A DNA stretch of 64,000 nt from positions 91,940 through 155,939 of the forward strand of contig NZ_CAJF01000005.1 of assembly GCF_000304335.1 (NCBI RefSeq), in the 5' to 3' direction. The notes under the pieces were generated by a model. The model searched no databases. It worked only from the letters and a program-made list of their open reading frames with translations, and was not told the DNA's origin. This stretch comes from Microbacterium yannicii PS01. GTDB taxonomy: Bacteria; Actinomycetota; Actinomycetes; Actinomycetales; Microbacteriaceae. A program made the translations under genes and the position numbers. Numbering within the stretch: the first letter of the stretch is position 1; each line of letters starts with the position of its first letter. Shown here in pieces: positions 1 to 8,542 of this stretch.

Positions 1-395
1 TCGTCGTCAACGACGTCAGCGAACGCGCGTTTCAGCTCGAGCGCGGCGGACAGTGGCTCAAGGGCAAGTCCGCCGAGACCTTCAACCCGGTCGGTCCCTG
101 GCTGGTCACTCCGGACGAGGTGCCCGACGTCCTCGACCTCGGAATGCGACTGGACGTCAACGGCGTCCGCCGTCAGGACGGCTCCACGTCGACGATGATC
201 TTCGACCCGTTCTTCATCGTGCACTACATCAGTCAGTTCCTGGTGCTCGAGCCCGGCGACCTCATCAACACCGGAACTCCCCCTGGCGTGGGCATGGGCT
301 TCCGACCGCCGGTCTGGCTGCAGCCCGGCGATGTCATGGAGCTCGAGATCGACGCACTCGGGTCCCAGCGCCAGACGGTCCTCGCACCGCGATGA
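1..395 (+). CDS. FAH-family hydrolase, C-terminal part (gene starts before the window)
   Basis: The window opens inside this gene; the reading frame starts at base 3 and gives about 130 residues to the stop. The stretch NTGTPPGVGMG followed by LQPGDVMELEIDALG is the conserved C-terminal part of the fumarylacetoacetate hydrolase fold, which cleaves C-C bonds of beta-diketo acids with a divalent metal. The metal ligands lie in the missing N-terminal part. The stop overlaps the ATG of the alcohol dehydrogenase (ATGA), so the genes are translationally coupled. With an SDR and a zinc dehydrogenase in the same operon, and rhamnosidases nearby, I infer a 2,4-diketo-3-deoxy-sugar-acid hydrolase (L-rhamnonate or L-fuconate route). 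The substrate is not visible in the sequence. Confidence 0.85.
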   Translation, partial: VVNDVSERAFQLERGGQWLKGKSAETFNPVGPWLVTPDEVPDVLDLGMRLDVNGVRRQDGSTSTMIFDPFFIVHYISQFLVLEPGDLINTGTPPGVGMGFRPPVWLQPGDVMELEIDALGSQRQTVLAPR

Positions 396-1432
396 GGGCC
401 TTCGTCATCACCGGCCCGGGTGAGGCCGCTGTTCAGGAGGTCGAACCACCCACCGCATCCGCCGGGGAGGTGATCGTCGATGTCGCTCGTGCCGGCATCT
501 GCGGCACCGACATCGAGTTCTACACCGGCGAGATGCAGTACCTCCACGACGGCTTTGCCGAGTATCCGGTGCGGATCGGACACGAATGGATGGGGACGGT
601 CTCGGCCGTCGGCGCCGGCGTCGATCCCGCCTGGATGGGCCGCCGCGTCACCGGCGACACGATGCTCGGGTGTCAGAAGTGCGAGCGATGCCGCGCGGGA
701 TTCCACCACGTGTGTCAGTTCCGCGATGAGCTCGGGGTCCGTAACGGTCGCCCCGGCGCCCTCGCCGAGCAGGTCGCCGTTCCCGCGTGGTCGCTGCATC
801 CGCTTCCCGACACCGTCGACGACGCGGCCGGCGCAATGGTCGAGCCCGGCGGCAATGCCTGGCGATCGGTGGATGCCGCAGGCCTGAAGCCCGGCGACCG
901 TGCCCTCATTCTGGGGCCCGGCACCATCGGACTGCTCTGCGCGCTCTTCGCCCGCGCTATCGGCGCCGAGGTTCATCTCCTCGGCCGAGCTGGCCGATCG
1001 CTGGAGTTCGCCAAGACGTTCGCGTTCGACGGCGTGTGGACCGAGGACGACCTCCCCGACCTCGCGTGGCACGCGGTCATCGACGCCTCCAACGCCCCGC
1101 ACCTGCCGGCGAAGGCCCTCGAACTCGTCGAGCCGGGCCGTCGGATCGTGCACGTCGGGCTCGCCGGAAGCCCCAGCCTCATCGACACCCGGATGCTCGC
1201 GCTCGGCGACGTTACCGCGGTGGGCATCCTCGGCGCCTCTGCCGGGCTCGACCCGACGATCGCCGCGTACGCCGACGGCACCGTCGACCCCAACCCCCTC
1301 ATCGCGGCCACAGTCGGGCTCGAGGACCTCGCCGGCGTCCTCGCCGGCTCGCGCCCTGTTGGTGCGGGGGCCGGACCCAAGATCCACGTCGAGATCACAC
1401 GACACACATCGTCCGAACAGGAGCCATCATGA
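392..1432 (+). CDS. Zinc-dependent medium-chain alcohol/sugar dehydrogenase
   Basis: This 346-residue protein is a typical medium-chain dehydrogenase. AGICGTD near residue 30 holds the catalytic zinc cysteine and GHEWMGTV near residue 67 the GHE zinc motif. Four structural-zinc cysteines sit in CQKCERCRAGFHHVC, and the Rossmann glycine motif is LGPGTIGLLCAL near residue 170. The start is the ATG overlapping the upstream stop. The next gene begins in the last four bases of this one, so the three genes form a tight operon. Family members oxidise polyols, sugars or sugar acids with NAD(P). A role as first or intermediate dehydrogenase in L-rhamnose/L-fucose oxidation is inferred from the neighbours only. 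Confidence 0.88.
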   Translation: MRAFVITGPGEAAVQEVEPPTASAGEVIVDVARAGICGTDIEFYTGEMQYLHDGFAEYPVRIGHEWMGTVSAVGAGVDPAWMGRRVTGDTMLGCQKCERCRAGFHHVCQFRDELGVRNGRPGALAEQVAVPAWSLHPLPDTVDDAAGAMVEPGGNAWRSVDAAGLKPGDRALILGPGTIGLLCALFARAIGAEVHLLGRAGRSLEFAKTFAFDGVWTEDDLPDLAWHAVIDASNAPHLPAKALELVEPGRRIVHVGLAGSPSLIDTRMLALGDVTAVGILGASAGLDPTIAAYADGTVDPNPLIAATVGLEDLAGVLAGSRPVGAGAGPKIHVEITRHTSSEQEPS

Positions 1433-2103
1433 AACGCGCACTCGTCACCGGAGGCGCCCGCGGCCTCGGCGCCGCCACCGCCGCCCGACTCCGCGCCGAC
1501 GGCATCAAGGTCATCAGGGTCGACCGCGCCGGCGACATCGACGAACTGGTCGACATCACCGACGAGGTCGCGGTCGCCGACCTCGCGTCCCGGGTGGGAC
1601 CGGTCGACATCCTTATCAATTCGGCCGGCATCGTCGGGCCGAACATGCCGCTCGTCGAGACGACATCGGCGGACTGGCGCGCCACGTTCGACGTGAACGT
1701 GCTCGGAACGGTAGCGCTTATGCGCGCCTTCATCCCAGGAATGGTCGAGCGGGGGTGGGGCCGCATCGTCAACTTCGCCAGCATGGCCGGCAAGGACGGC
1801 AACCCCAATCTCGCGGTCTACTCCGCATCCAAGGCCGCGGTCATCGCGCTCACCAAGTCGGCCGGCAAGGAGCTGGCCACAACTGGCGTTCTGGTGAACG
1901 CGATCGCTCCGGCCGTGATCGCCACGCCCATGAACGACGCGACCGCGCCGGAGGTGCTGGCACACATCACCAGCCTCATCCCGATGAAGCGCGTGGGGGA
2001 AGCCGCCGAGGTCGCGGAGCTGGTGGCGTGGCTCGCGTCAGAGAAGGTGAGCTTCTCAACCGGGGCGGTCTACGACATCAGCGGCGGCCGGGCGACCTAC
2101 TGA
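1429..2103 (+). CDS. Short-chain dehydrogenase/reductase (SDR), probable 2-keto-3-deoxy-sugar-acid dehydrogenase
   Basis: A 224-residue classical SDR with TGGARGLGAAT (cofactor glycine motif, residues 7-17), INSAGIVG (NNAG-type), catalytic serine in NFASMAG, and YSASK with the catalytic tyrosine and lysine. The C-terminal GAVYDISGG is the usual SDR ending. AACAGGAGCC is a good ribosome binding site just before the ATG, which overlaps the previous stop (ATGA). An SDR next to a FAH-family hydrolase is the arrangement of non-phosphorylative L-fucose/L-rhamnose pathways, where the SDR oxidises 2-keto-3-deoxy-sugar acids. That function is inferred. The 3' end overlaps the convergent IclR gene by 7 bp. 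Confidence 0.88.
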   Translation: MKRALVTGGARGLGAATAARLRADGIKVIRVDRAGDIDELVDITDEVAVADLASRVGPVDILINSAGIVGPNMPLVETTSADWRATFDVNVLGTVALMRAFIPGMVERGWGRIVNFASMAGKDGNPNLAVYSASKAAVIALTKSAGKELATTGVLVNAIAPAVIATPMNDATAPEVLAHITSLIPMKRVGEAAEVAELVAWLASEKVSFSTGAVYDISGGRATY

Positions 2104-2885
2104 ACCTGGGTTGCTCTCTCACCCCGAACGATTGCCTGGATCGTGGGGACCTGCTCGATGAGCTCCAGCAGCGGGATCCGGAAAGCGAGAGCACTGACGC
2201 TGACTGCCCCCGTCGAAGGCGTGCGGTCGTCCGATTGTGCGGGCACGGCGACGCAGTTCACGCCGACCTCGTTCTCCTGATCGTCGACCGCGTACCCGCG
2301 TTCCTTCGACAGCTGCACCTCGTCCCACAGCCTGGCCAGATCGGTGATGGTGTGCGGTGTGCGCTGCTCGAGCGGCTCTTCACCGAGCAGGTCGCGAAGT
2401 TCCCCGCGGTCGGCCACGCCATAGCCGAGCAGTAGCTTGCCCACGGCGGTCCGGTACGCCGGATTGCGTCCACCGATCACCGATGTCAACCGCACCGCTC
2501 CGCCCGGCGGGTCCGTCTTCGCGCGGTAGACGACCTCCGAACCGTCGAGCACCGCATAGTGCGCCGTCTCTCCGAATCGGGCGGACAGTTGCTCCAGGAT
2601 CGGCATCATCCGAGCCGCTTCCGGCCGCTCGCCGAAGTTGTAGAAGGCGAGGCGGAAGAACTCGTCGCCGAGCATGTACATCCCGCGCCCGATCTGCGAC
2701 GCCAGTCCAGCCTTCCGCAGGGAGACGAGAGCCCGGTGCACCGTTGACTTCGGGCTCCGCATCGCCGCGGCGAGCTCGTCCAGACTCACCCCACGCGGAT
2801 GATCCGCCAGCTCGATCAGAACAGCGAGGACCCGGTCTGCTCCCACCACACGCGCGTCGTCGGTTCCGGCATCCGTTGCCACCAC
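2097..2885 (-). CDS. IclR-family transcriptional regulator
   Basis: The protein has an N-terminal winged helix-turn-helix (VSLDELAAAMRSPKSTVHRAL) followed by the IclR effector-binding domain (YRAKTDPPGGAVRLTSVIGG, YRTAVGKLLLGYG, YAVDDQENEVGVNCVAVP). I chose the GTG at 2885 because GGGAGG lies about 6 nt upstream; the longer frame starting with ATG at 2915 has no clear ribosome binding site. The product is then 262 residues, normal for the family. IclR regulators bind small aromatic or sugar-acid effectors. Convergence with the FAH-ADH-SDR operon (7 bp overlap) suggests that operon as a target, but the operon promoter is outside the window. Confidence 0.88.
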   Translation of the reverse strand: MVATDAGTDDARVVGADRVLAVLIELADHPRGVSLDELAAAMRSPKSTVHRALVSLRKAGLASQIGRGMYMLGDEFFRLAFYNFGERPEAARMMPILEQLSARFGETAHYAVLDGSEVVYRAKTDPPGGAVRLTSVIGGRNPAYRTAVGKLLLGYGVADRGELRDLLGEEPLEQRTPHTITDLARLWDEVQLSKERGYAVDDQENEVGVNCVAVPAQSDDRTPSTGAVSVSALAFRIPLLELIEQVPTIQAIVRGERATQVQ

Positions 2886-3003
2886 AGGGGGTCCTCCCGA
2901 TCCGAATACCGGCATTCTAATCCGACAGACAGAAAAGAGCGTTCAGCCGGGAATACCGCGCCGCGGAAGCGGAGCCACCACGCGCTCAGACCCACCGGGA
3001 CGC

Positions 3004-4536
3004 TCACTCGAAGCGGAAGAATTCCAGATCCGCGATCCCCGTGAAGCGGGTGTCGAAGGGAACGACACCCTGTCCGCGACCGGAGTACAACCGATGAAAG
3101 CGAACGCCGCTGCCGCCGCCGACCTCGTCGCCGTTGAGCACCCGGTGGACCCCGAGCTGTCTGGTTCGCTCGATGACGGATGCCAGCCCGACGTAGCCGG
3201 TCGTCTCGGCCGGCTGCAGCAAGAAGCCCCGACCTGCCACTCGCAGCGAACCCTCGAGATCGACAGCGATGCCGTAACCGATTTCGCCTTCGTCCAGCAT
3301 GCCGTGAGGATCATCGAGCGAAGCCACGAGATCAACTCCTCCGATCGTCACGAGCGTGACGGGGTTGGCGCGATCAACGAAGAACCCGCGAATGCCTTCG
3401 GGGCGAGCGGTGGCGATCGTCTCCCGCATCGCCGACAGGAGCCCGTAGGCGTCCACGATCTCGTCGTAGTCCGGTGCCCCTGCGTGCAGGGAGTCCAGGC
3501 CGAAGGGTGCTACCAGCTCGGCACCGTGTTCACCAATCGCTCGGAACATGTGAGCGATGCCCAGCTGATCGCGCCTCATCTCAGGTACGACGAGACGGTC
3601 GGAGGCCGCGGCGTACGCGCGGCACGTCGCGTCGAAGTCGCCGAAGTAGATATCCGGTGAGAAGAAGTCGATGGATGGTGTGAGCGCCCGCCAAAGTGAA
3701 AGCAGGTGCGGGACCGGCCCGCCGCTCGGGTAGCCGCCGGGCTCCATGCCGCCGGCGACAAGCTGGTCGCCCGGTGTCATCGGATTCACCGCGTCGAGCC
3801 ACGCGTTGACGTAGAGAGGAACGTTGAGTTCCGCGCGTCCGCCGGCTGCAACTCTCTCGATGTGCGTTGCGTACCCCCACGTCATCAGAGCCTCATCTGC
3901 CTCAGATCCGAAAACCTCGCTCCAGGAACCCTCGGTTCGCGAGCCTTCCGCCACCCACGCCGAGCGCAGGCGTCCGTCACCGTCGCGCGCAGCGGCGATG
4001 ACGGCATCAGGCACGTCCCGGTTCCAGTGCGCCTCAGCTACATCGCTCTCGTCGCGACGAGCCCCCAACAGCCCCGGTTCATTTTCAACCTGCACGAATG
4101 GGATGACGTGCGCCCTTCCGGATTCACGCACATGTGCGAGGACCCGTGCGAAGGCGGTGGCATCGGCCACCGTGATCTCCTCACCGAATGGCGACACGTG
4201 GTGCATCGGCGTACCCGCCGATCGGGCACGCGGAAAACGCGCACCGTCTCGCTTGACCCAGCCGGGAACGTACGTCGACGCTCCGTTCTTCCAGGCGCCG
4301 AACCACAGCGGGATCCATCGGAGTCCCTCCGACTCAGCCGCCTCCAAAGCGGCGTCGACCAGCGAGAGGTCGAAGTCGCCTTCGCGCGGCTCGACCGTCT
4401 CCCACGAGATCGGCGCGAGCACCGAGTCCGCGCCGATATCGCGGACACGGCGGAAGGCCTCGCGGATAGAAGCGGGGCTGCTCGCGCTCGAGTTGTGGAG
4501 CTCTCCACCGAGGAGAAGCTGCCGCGATGCAGTCAT
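3004..4536 (-). CDS. GH35-like clan GH-A glycosidase (DUF5597 type), probable beta-galactosidase
   Basis: A 510-residue cytoplasmic protein without signal peptide. The TIM-barrel part carries PFVQVENEPG (putative acid/base Glu153) and RLVVPEMR (putative nucleophile Glu319), as in GH35/GH42-like beta-galactosidases. The C-terminal third (GYGIAVDLEGSLRVAGRGF) matches the beta-sandwich found in DUF5597 proteins. The start is the ATG overlapping the GH3 stop (ATGA), 44 codons inside the longest open frame. It is the third gene of the MFS-GH3-GH35 operon. Galactose or arabinopyranose side chains of plant glycosides are plausible substrates (inference). Confidence 0.8.
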   Translation of the reverse strand: MTASRQLLLGGELHNSSASSPASIREAFRRVRDIGADSVLAPISWETVEPREGDFDLSLVDAALEAAESEGLRWIPLWFGAWKNGASTYVPGWVKRDGARFPRARSAGTPMHHVSPFGEEITVADATAFARVLAHVRESGRAHVIPFVQVENEPGLLGARRDESDVAEAHWNRDVPDAVIAAARDGDGRLRSAWVAEGSRTEGSWSEVFGSEADEALMTWGYATHIERVAAGGRAELNVPLYVNAWLDAVNPMTPGDQLVAGGMEPGGYPSGGPVPHLLSLWRALTPSIDFFSPDIYFGDFDATCRAYAAASDRLVVPEMRRDQLGIAHMFRAIGEHGAELVAPFGLDSLHAGAPDYDEIVDAYGLLSAMRETIATARPEGIRGFFVDRANPVTLVTIGGVDLVASLDDPHGMLDEGEIGYGIAVDLEGSLRVAGRGFLLQPAETTGYVGLASVIERTRQLGVHRVLNGDEVGGGSGVRFHRLYSGRGQGVVPFDTRFTGIADLEFFRFE

Positions 4537-6947
4537 TGAGAGGCTCCGTCGTTCAGGACTGCCGACTCCGACAGGAAGGTCCGTTCGGAGCTCTTCAGCA
4601 GACGGCGGGGTCCCGTGACGTGGATCACCGTCTCGAGTGGTCGCGACTCGGCGTCGAAGCTCACCCACGCGTCGACCGACGAGGGTTCGATCACGAATTC
4701 GCCTGAGATGTCGGTGTACCCGAGTTGCGCGGCATCCAGCGTGAAGATCACCCGCCGGGCCTCGCCTGCATCGAGCGACACCCGTGCGAATCCCGCGAGC
4801 TGCTGGGCGGGGCGCGTGGCGCCGGCGGTGTTCACGCGGACATAGAGCTGCACCACGGTATCTCCACTGCGCTCCCCCGCGTTTCGCACCGTCGTCGCGA
4901 CCTGCACCGACCCCTTGGTGGTCATCTCGACGTCCGCAACCAGTTCCGACAGCACGAACTCGGTATAGCTCAGGCCGTGGCCGAACGTGTACAGCGGTGT
5001 CGCCGGCATGTCGAGGTAGTGCCGATCGACATCAGGCGGCAGCGGGTTGCGGTAACCGGTGCCGGCCCGCTGGTGGTGGTAGACCGGAATCTGACCCGTA
5101 TGACGCGGGATGCTGTACGGCAGCTTTCCGCTCGGGTTCACGTCTCCGAACAGCACGTCGGCCACAGCGGCCGGCCCGAACGGGCCACCGTACGACGCCA
5201 CGACGATCGCGGCGGCATCCTGGATCACCTGAGGCAGCGTGTACGCGCGACCTTGCACGAGGACGACGACGATGGGCTTCCCTGTCGCGGCGACGGCCTC
5301 CGCGAGGCGCACCTGCGCCGCGGGCAGCGCGATGTCAGCGGAGTCGCTCGCTTCTCCCTCGGTGCGCTCGCCGTTGAACCAGAGGCTTGCACCGCCGACC
5401 GCGAGCACGACGACATCGGATGCGGTCGCGGCAGCCACGGCATCCGCAATCGCGTCCTCGCCGAGGTCGGTCGTGAGAGTGCTGCCCGTCGCGAACTGCG
5501 TGGCGAGCGCGCGTCGTCTGACCTCGTCGATGAGGGAAGTCGCATCGAGCCGGTCACGAACGAAGTCTTCGATCGGCATCGACGGGAAGATGCTGTTGTT
5601 CCATGCGGCCATACCCGGGTCGATCCCGACCATGTTGCCCATCCCGCCACCCGACATGAAGGTGGTCATGTCGCGGAAGGCGGGGTAGCTGTAAGTAGGG
5701 AACTGCAGTTTCACCGCATCGGCGTGGGGGCCGACCACCGCCACGTTCGTGGCTTCGGCGGCAAGAGGGAGCACCCCGTCGTTCTTGACCAGAACGACCG
5801 ACCGGCGGGCGAGCTCACGCGAGAGCTCGCGACCTTCGGCTGCCACCCCGGCGATCTCGATGCGCTCCGCGGGGTAAGGGTTCTCGAACAGCCCGAGGCG
5901 GAACTTGGCCGTGAGAATGCGTCGCACCGAGCGGTCCACGTGCGCCACGTCCACGCGACCGGCCTCTACCTCTCCGACAAGCGCGTCGCCGTAGCCATAG
6001 GGGATGGGGAACTCGGTGTCGAGTCCGGCGGCGATCGTCAGTCGGCCGGCGTCAGCAGGCGACGCTGCGGCGCGCTGGCGGGTGTGGATGTGCTCCAGCG
6101 TCATGTAGTCGCTCGAGACGAACCCGTCGAACCCGAGCGTGTCTCGCAACAACGTGGTCAGCACGTCCGGGTTCGCTGCGGCCGGGACCCCGTCCACATC
6201 TGAGTACGAGTTCATGACCGACCCGAGGCCGGCCAACTGGATGGCGGCCTCGAACGGGTACGCGAAGAGGTCACGCGTGCGCCGGGGCCCGCCCTCGTAC
6301 GAGGAGAGGTTCATCCCGCCTGTCGGCAGGCCATAGCCGACGAAGTGCTTCGCGGTGGCGATGGCACCGGTGCGCAGATCCTCACCCTGAAGACCGCGGG
6401 TGTACGCGACGCTGAGCGCTGCGACGAGGTACGGATCCTCCCCGTAGGTCTCGTGCACCCGGCCCCAACGCGGATCCAACGCGATGTCCATGTTGGGCGA
6501 AAGCGCCTGCCGCACGCCGACCCGGAGCAGCTGCTGCCGGATGGTGTCCGCCATCTCCTGCACGAGCTCCGGACTCCATGTCGCCGCGAGTCCGATCGCC
6601 GTCGGGAAGACCATGTGCCCGCCGGCCAGCACTCCGTTCAACGCCTCGATGTGCACGAGCAGTGGGATGCCGAGACGGGTGCCCTTGATAGCGACATGCT
6701 GCAGATCGCCGACGATCCGCGCCATCGTCGCAGGGTCGTCCACGCCGAAGTTGCAGATGTGACCGGGCGCCTTCTCAAGCCACTGGTCGCGCACAGCCGG
6801 AGCGGAGCCGTCGGCGAGCACCAGATACCAGGGCGGCACGGAGACGAGCTGATGCGCCTTCTCCCGCAACGTCATCTGGGCGAGGAGGCGGTCGGCACGC
6901 TCCGGAGCGCTGAGCGCGGTGTCGAGATGGGCTGATTCAGGAGACAC
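4533..6947 (-). CDS. Glycoside hydrolase family 3 (beta-glucosidase/beta-xylosidase type)
   Basis: This 804-residue protein has the full GH3 layout. The N-terminal barrel carries the substrate-binding pair KH in AKHFVGYG (Lys200-His201) and the nucleophile Asp280 in GFVSSDYMTLE. The alpha/beta sandwich follows (VVVLAVGGAS, GPFGPAAVADVLFGDVNPSG), then a fibronectin type III-like C-terminal domain (LYVRVNTAGATRPAQQLAGF). There is no signal peptide, so it acts in the cytoplasm. The GTG start has GGAGG 8 nt upstream and overlaps the MFS gene by 11 bp; the stop overlaps the GH35-like gene. It probably removes beta-linked glucose, xylose or arabinose from imported glycosides; the exact sugar cannot be read from the sequence. 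Confidence 0.92.
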   Translation of the reverse strand: MSPESAHLDTALSAPERADRLLAQMTLREKAHQLVSVPPWYLVLADGSAPAVRDQWLEKAPGHICNFGVDDPATMARIVGDLQHVAIKGTRLGIPLLVHIEALNGVLAGGHMVFPTAIGLAATWSPELVQEMADTIRQQLLRVGVRQALSPNMDIALDPRWGRVHETYGEDPYLVAALSVAYTRGLQGEDLRTGAIATAKHFVGYGLPTGGMNLSSYEGGPRRTRDLFAYPFEAAIQLAGLGSVMNSYSDVDGVPAAANPDVLTTLLRDTLGFDGFVSSDYMTLEHIHTRQRAAASPADAGRLTIAAGLDTEFPIPYGYGDALVGEVEAGRVDVAHVDRSVRRILTAKFRLGLFENPYPAERIEIAGVAAEGRELSRELARRSVVLVKNDGVLPLAAEATNVAVVGPHADAVKLQFPTYSYPAFRDMTTFMSGGGMGNMVGIDPGMAAWNNSIFPSMPIEDFVRDRLDATSLIDEVRRRALATQFATGSTLTTDLGEDAIADAVAAATASDVVVLAVGGASLWFNGERTEGEASDSADIALPAAQVRLAEAVAATGKPIVVVLVQGRAYTLPQVIQDAAAIVVASYGGPFGPAAVADVLFGDVNPSGKLPYSIPRHTGQIPVYHHQRAGTGYRNPLPPDVDRHYLDMPATPLYTFGHGLSYTEFVLSELVADVEMTTKGSVQVATTVRNAGERSGDTVVQLYVRVNTAGATRPAQQLAGFARVSLDAGEARRVIFTLDAAQLGYTDISGEFVIEPSSVDAWVSFDAESRPLETVIHVTGPRRLLKSSERTFLSESAVLNDGASQ

Positions 6948-8265
6948 TGTGAACCTCCGTGTCGCTCGTGGGTGGGTGCGGGTCGATTTCTGCGTGCGCT
7001 GCGGTGGCTCGGGACGTGAGAAGAAGGAGGATCAGTCCCACGGTGGGCAAGAGCGCCGCTACCCACGGCAGTGCTTCGAGTCCCCACACGCCGACCACGA
7101 GGGCGCCGATGGCGGCCCCTCCACCGATCGCGACGTTGAACGCTGTGGTCTGCAGCGCAGCGGCCGTCGCACGCTGGTGCGGTGGTGCGATGCGCATCAT
7201 TCGAGCCTGCAGGAGGATGGGAACGACAGCGAACGCCATCGCCTGCAGGAGTGAGTTGACGACCAGCGGACCGATCCCCCACTCGACCGCGAGCGGGAAC
7301 AGTGCGCTGAGAACCGCCACGAGCCCAACCGCCACCGGCACGGCGCCGTTCGGGAATCGGTCGGCGATCCGCCCGACGGCAGAGACCGCGGCGAGCGACG
7401 CGAGACCTCCGGCGAAGAGGAATGCGGGAATGGCGGCCGACGGGATCAAGGCGATTTCACCGAGCCATACGACCGAATAGGTGCCGTACGTGGTCTGCCC
7501 GATCACGACGAGCAGAATGATCGCACACACGAGGAGGATTCGCCCGAGTGCCGAGCGCGTCGAGGCGTCGCGGGTCGAGGCGTCGCGCGCCGACGCCCTG
7601 CGCACTGCGGGCGCACGCGGTGACACAGCGGGAAGCAACAGCGCGACCATGAGCACGACGAGCACTGCAACAGCCGCAAGGGCTCCAAAGGCGACTCGCC
7701 ACCCGAACGCCTGACCCAGCGCATTGCCGAGCGGGACTCCCAGCACGCCGGCGACCGAACCCCCGGCAGCCGTGATCGCGGTCGCGCGTCCCAGCTGGGA
7801 CGAGGGCACGAGATCGGCCGCATATGCCGCAGCCACCGACCAGAACAGCCCGTGCGCCACTCCGCCTGCCGCACGAGCGATGAGGAGCATCTCGAACGTG
7901 GGAGCCAGGGCGGTGAGGCCCGTCGCCGCCGCGATCCCGACAAGGGCGATGACCGCGAGCGGCTTGCGCGGCATCCGTCGAGTGAGGATGGCGAGCGGCG
8001 TCGTGGTGAGGATCACGGCACCGGCGAATACGGTGATGAGCTGCCCGACGTCGGTGACCGGGCGGTCGAACGTCGCGGCGATGTTCGGCACGAGGCCGCC
8101 GGGAAGAAACTCCGTCGACATAGAGACGAAAATCGCGGCGGCGAGAATCAGGAGCCCGAGCCGCGGGAACGGCGGGTCAGGAACTCTATGCGTCGGACGG
8201 GGTTCGGGGTGGCGCCGAAATCGGCGGCTTGACGCGCGTTTCGTGGCACGGCTGTCGTGCGACAT
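6937..8265 (-). CDS. MFS transporter (12 TM, AraJ/sugar-efflux-like)
   Basis: A 442-residue membrane protein with about 12 hydrophobic segments, beginning at LGLLILAAAIFVSMSTEFLPGG, which resembles the DHA1 drug/arabinose efflux group. The motif-A-like loop TRRMPRKPL follows TM2. The central loop contains a short RDAST repeat, visible as a direct repeat near 7560-7590. It is the first gene of the MFS-GH3-GH35 operon; AAGG lies about 10 nt before the ATG. The operon promoter region contains a LacI-type palindrome. It could import a glycoside for the two downstream hydrolases or export sugars; the sequence does not decide. Confidence 0.85.
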   Translation of the reverse strand: MSHDSRATKRASSRRFRRHPEPRPTHRVPDPPFPRLGLLILAAAIFVSMSTEFLPGGLVPNIAATFDRPVTDVGQLITVFAGAVILTTTPLAILTRRMPRKPLAVIALVGIAAATGLTALAPTFEMLLIARAAGGVAHGLFWSVAAAYAADLVPSSQLGRATAITAAGGSVAGVLGVPLGNALGQAFGWRVAFGALAAVAVLVVLMVALLLPAVSPRAPAVRRASARDASTRDASTRSALGRILLVCAIILLVVIGQTTYGTYSVVWLGEIALIPSAAIPAFLFAGGLASLAAVSAVGRIADRFPNGAVPVAVGLVAVLSALFPLAVEWGIGPLVVNSLLQAMAFAVVPILLQARMMRIAPPHQRATAAALQTTAFNVAIGGGAAIGALVVGVWGLEALPWVAALLPTVGLILLLLTSRATAAHAEIDPHPPTSDTEVHSVS

Positions 8266-8542
8266 GGCTGATGCCTTCTCAGACCCTTGCGCGCTGCCGG
8301 ATGTCCCAGGCGCACCAACGCCGCGAACGGTGGGGATTCCGAGACTACGAGCTGACGAGTCTTCGAGCCTTACTGGCGGCGACTATTGCGCAACCCCGCG
8401 GGGCGGATGTTGCTGGTCGAGCGGGTAGGCAGTAGGCAGGACGTGGAGATCGATCGAGGCGCACGGCCGCGTCCCCTTCGAGCTCGACGATTTCAGCGTG
8501 CGGCGCCGGTCGCTCCCGCACGTGATGCGCGAACGGAGCAGC
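8266..8542. promoter_or_regulatory. Divergent promoter region between the MFS operon and the GH2 gene
   Basis: This 277-bp gap separates two divergent transcription units and has no convincing open frame. It holds one TTGCGCAA palindrome (8386-8393), 121 bp from the MFS start and 150 bp from the GH2 start, next to a CCCCGCGGGG palindrome (8395-8404). I could not assign -35/-10 boxes with confidence. Confidence 0.6.
8386..8393. promoter_or_regulatory. Putative LacI-family operator TTGCGCAA (site 1)
   Basis: A perfect 8-bp palindrome. On the minus strand it extends to TTGCGCAATAGTCG, matching the sites before the ABC operon and the esterase gene. It lies between the divergent MFS-GH3-GH35 operon and GH2. 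The likely binder is the LacI regulator at 22597, which carries the same palindrome just before its own start. Confidence 0.7.

Noticed and set aside
787..1430. Long open frame upstream of the SDR start on the plus strand
   Set aside because: It is an out-of-frame shadow of the alcohol dehydrogenase; the SDR start is fixed by the ATGA overlap and AGGAG.
4537..4668. Longer N-terminus for the GH35-like gene
   Set aside because: The extension overlaps the end of GH3 in another frame and has no family similarity; the ATG at 4536 overlaps the GH3 stop.
7555..7600. Short direct repeat (RDAST) in the MFS gene as a mobile element
   Set aside because: Only two units in a cytoplasmic loop, in frame and without flanking structure; likely simple replication slippage.
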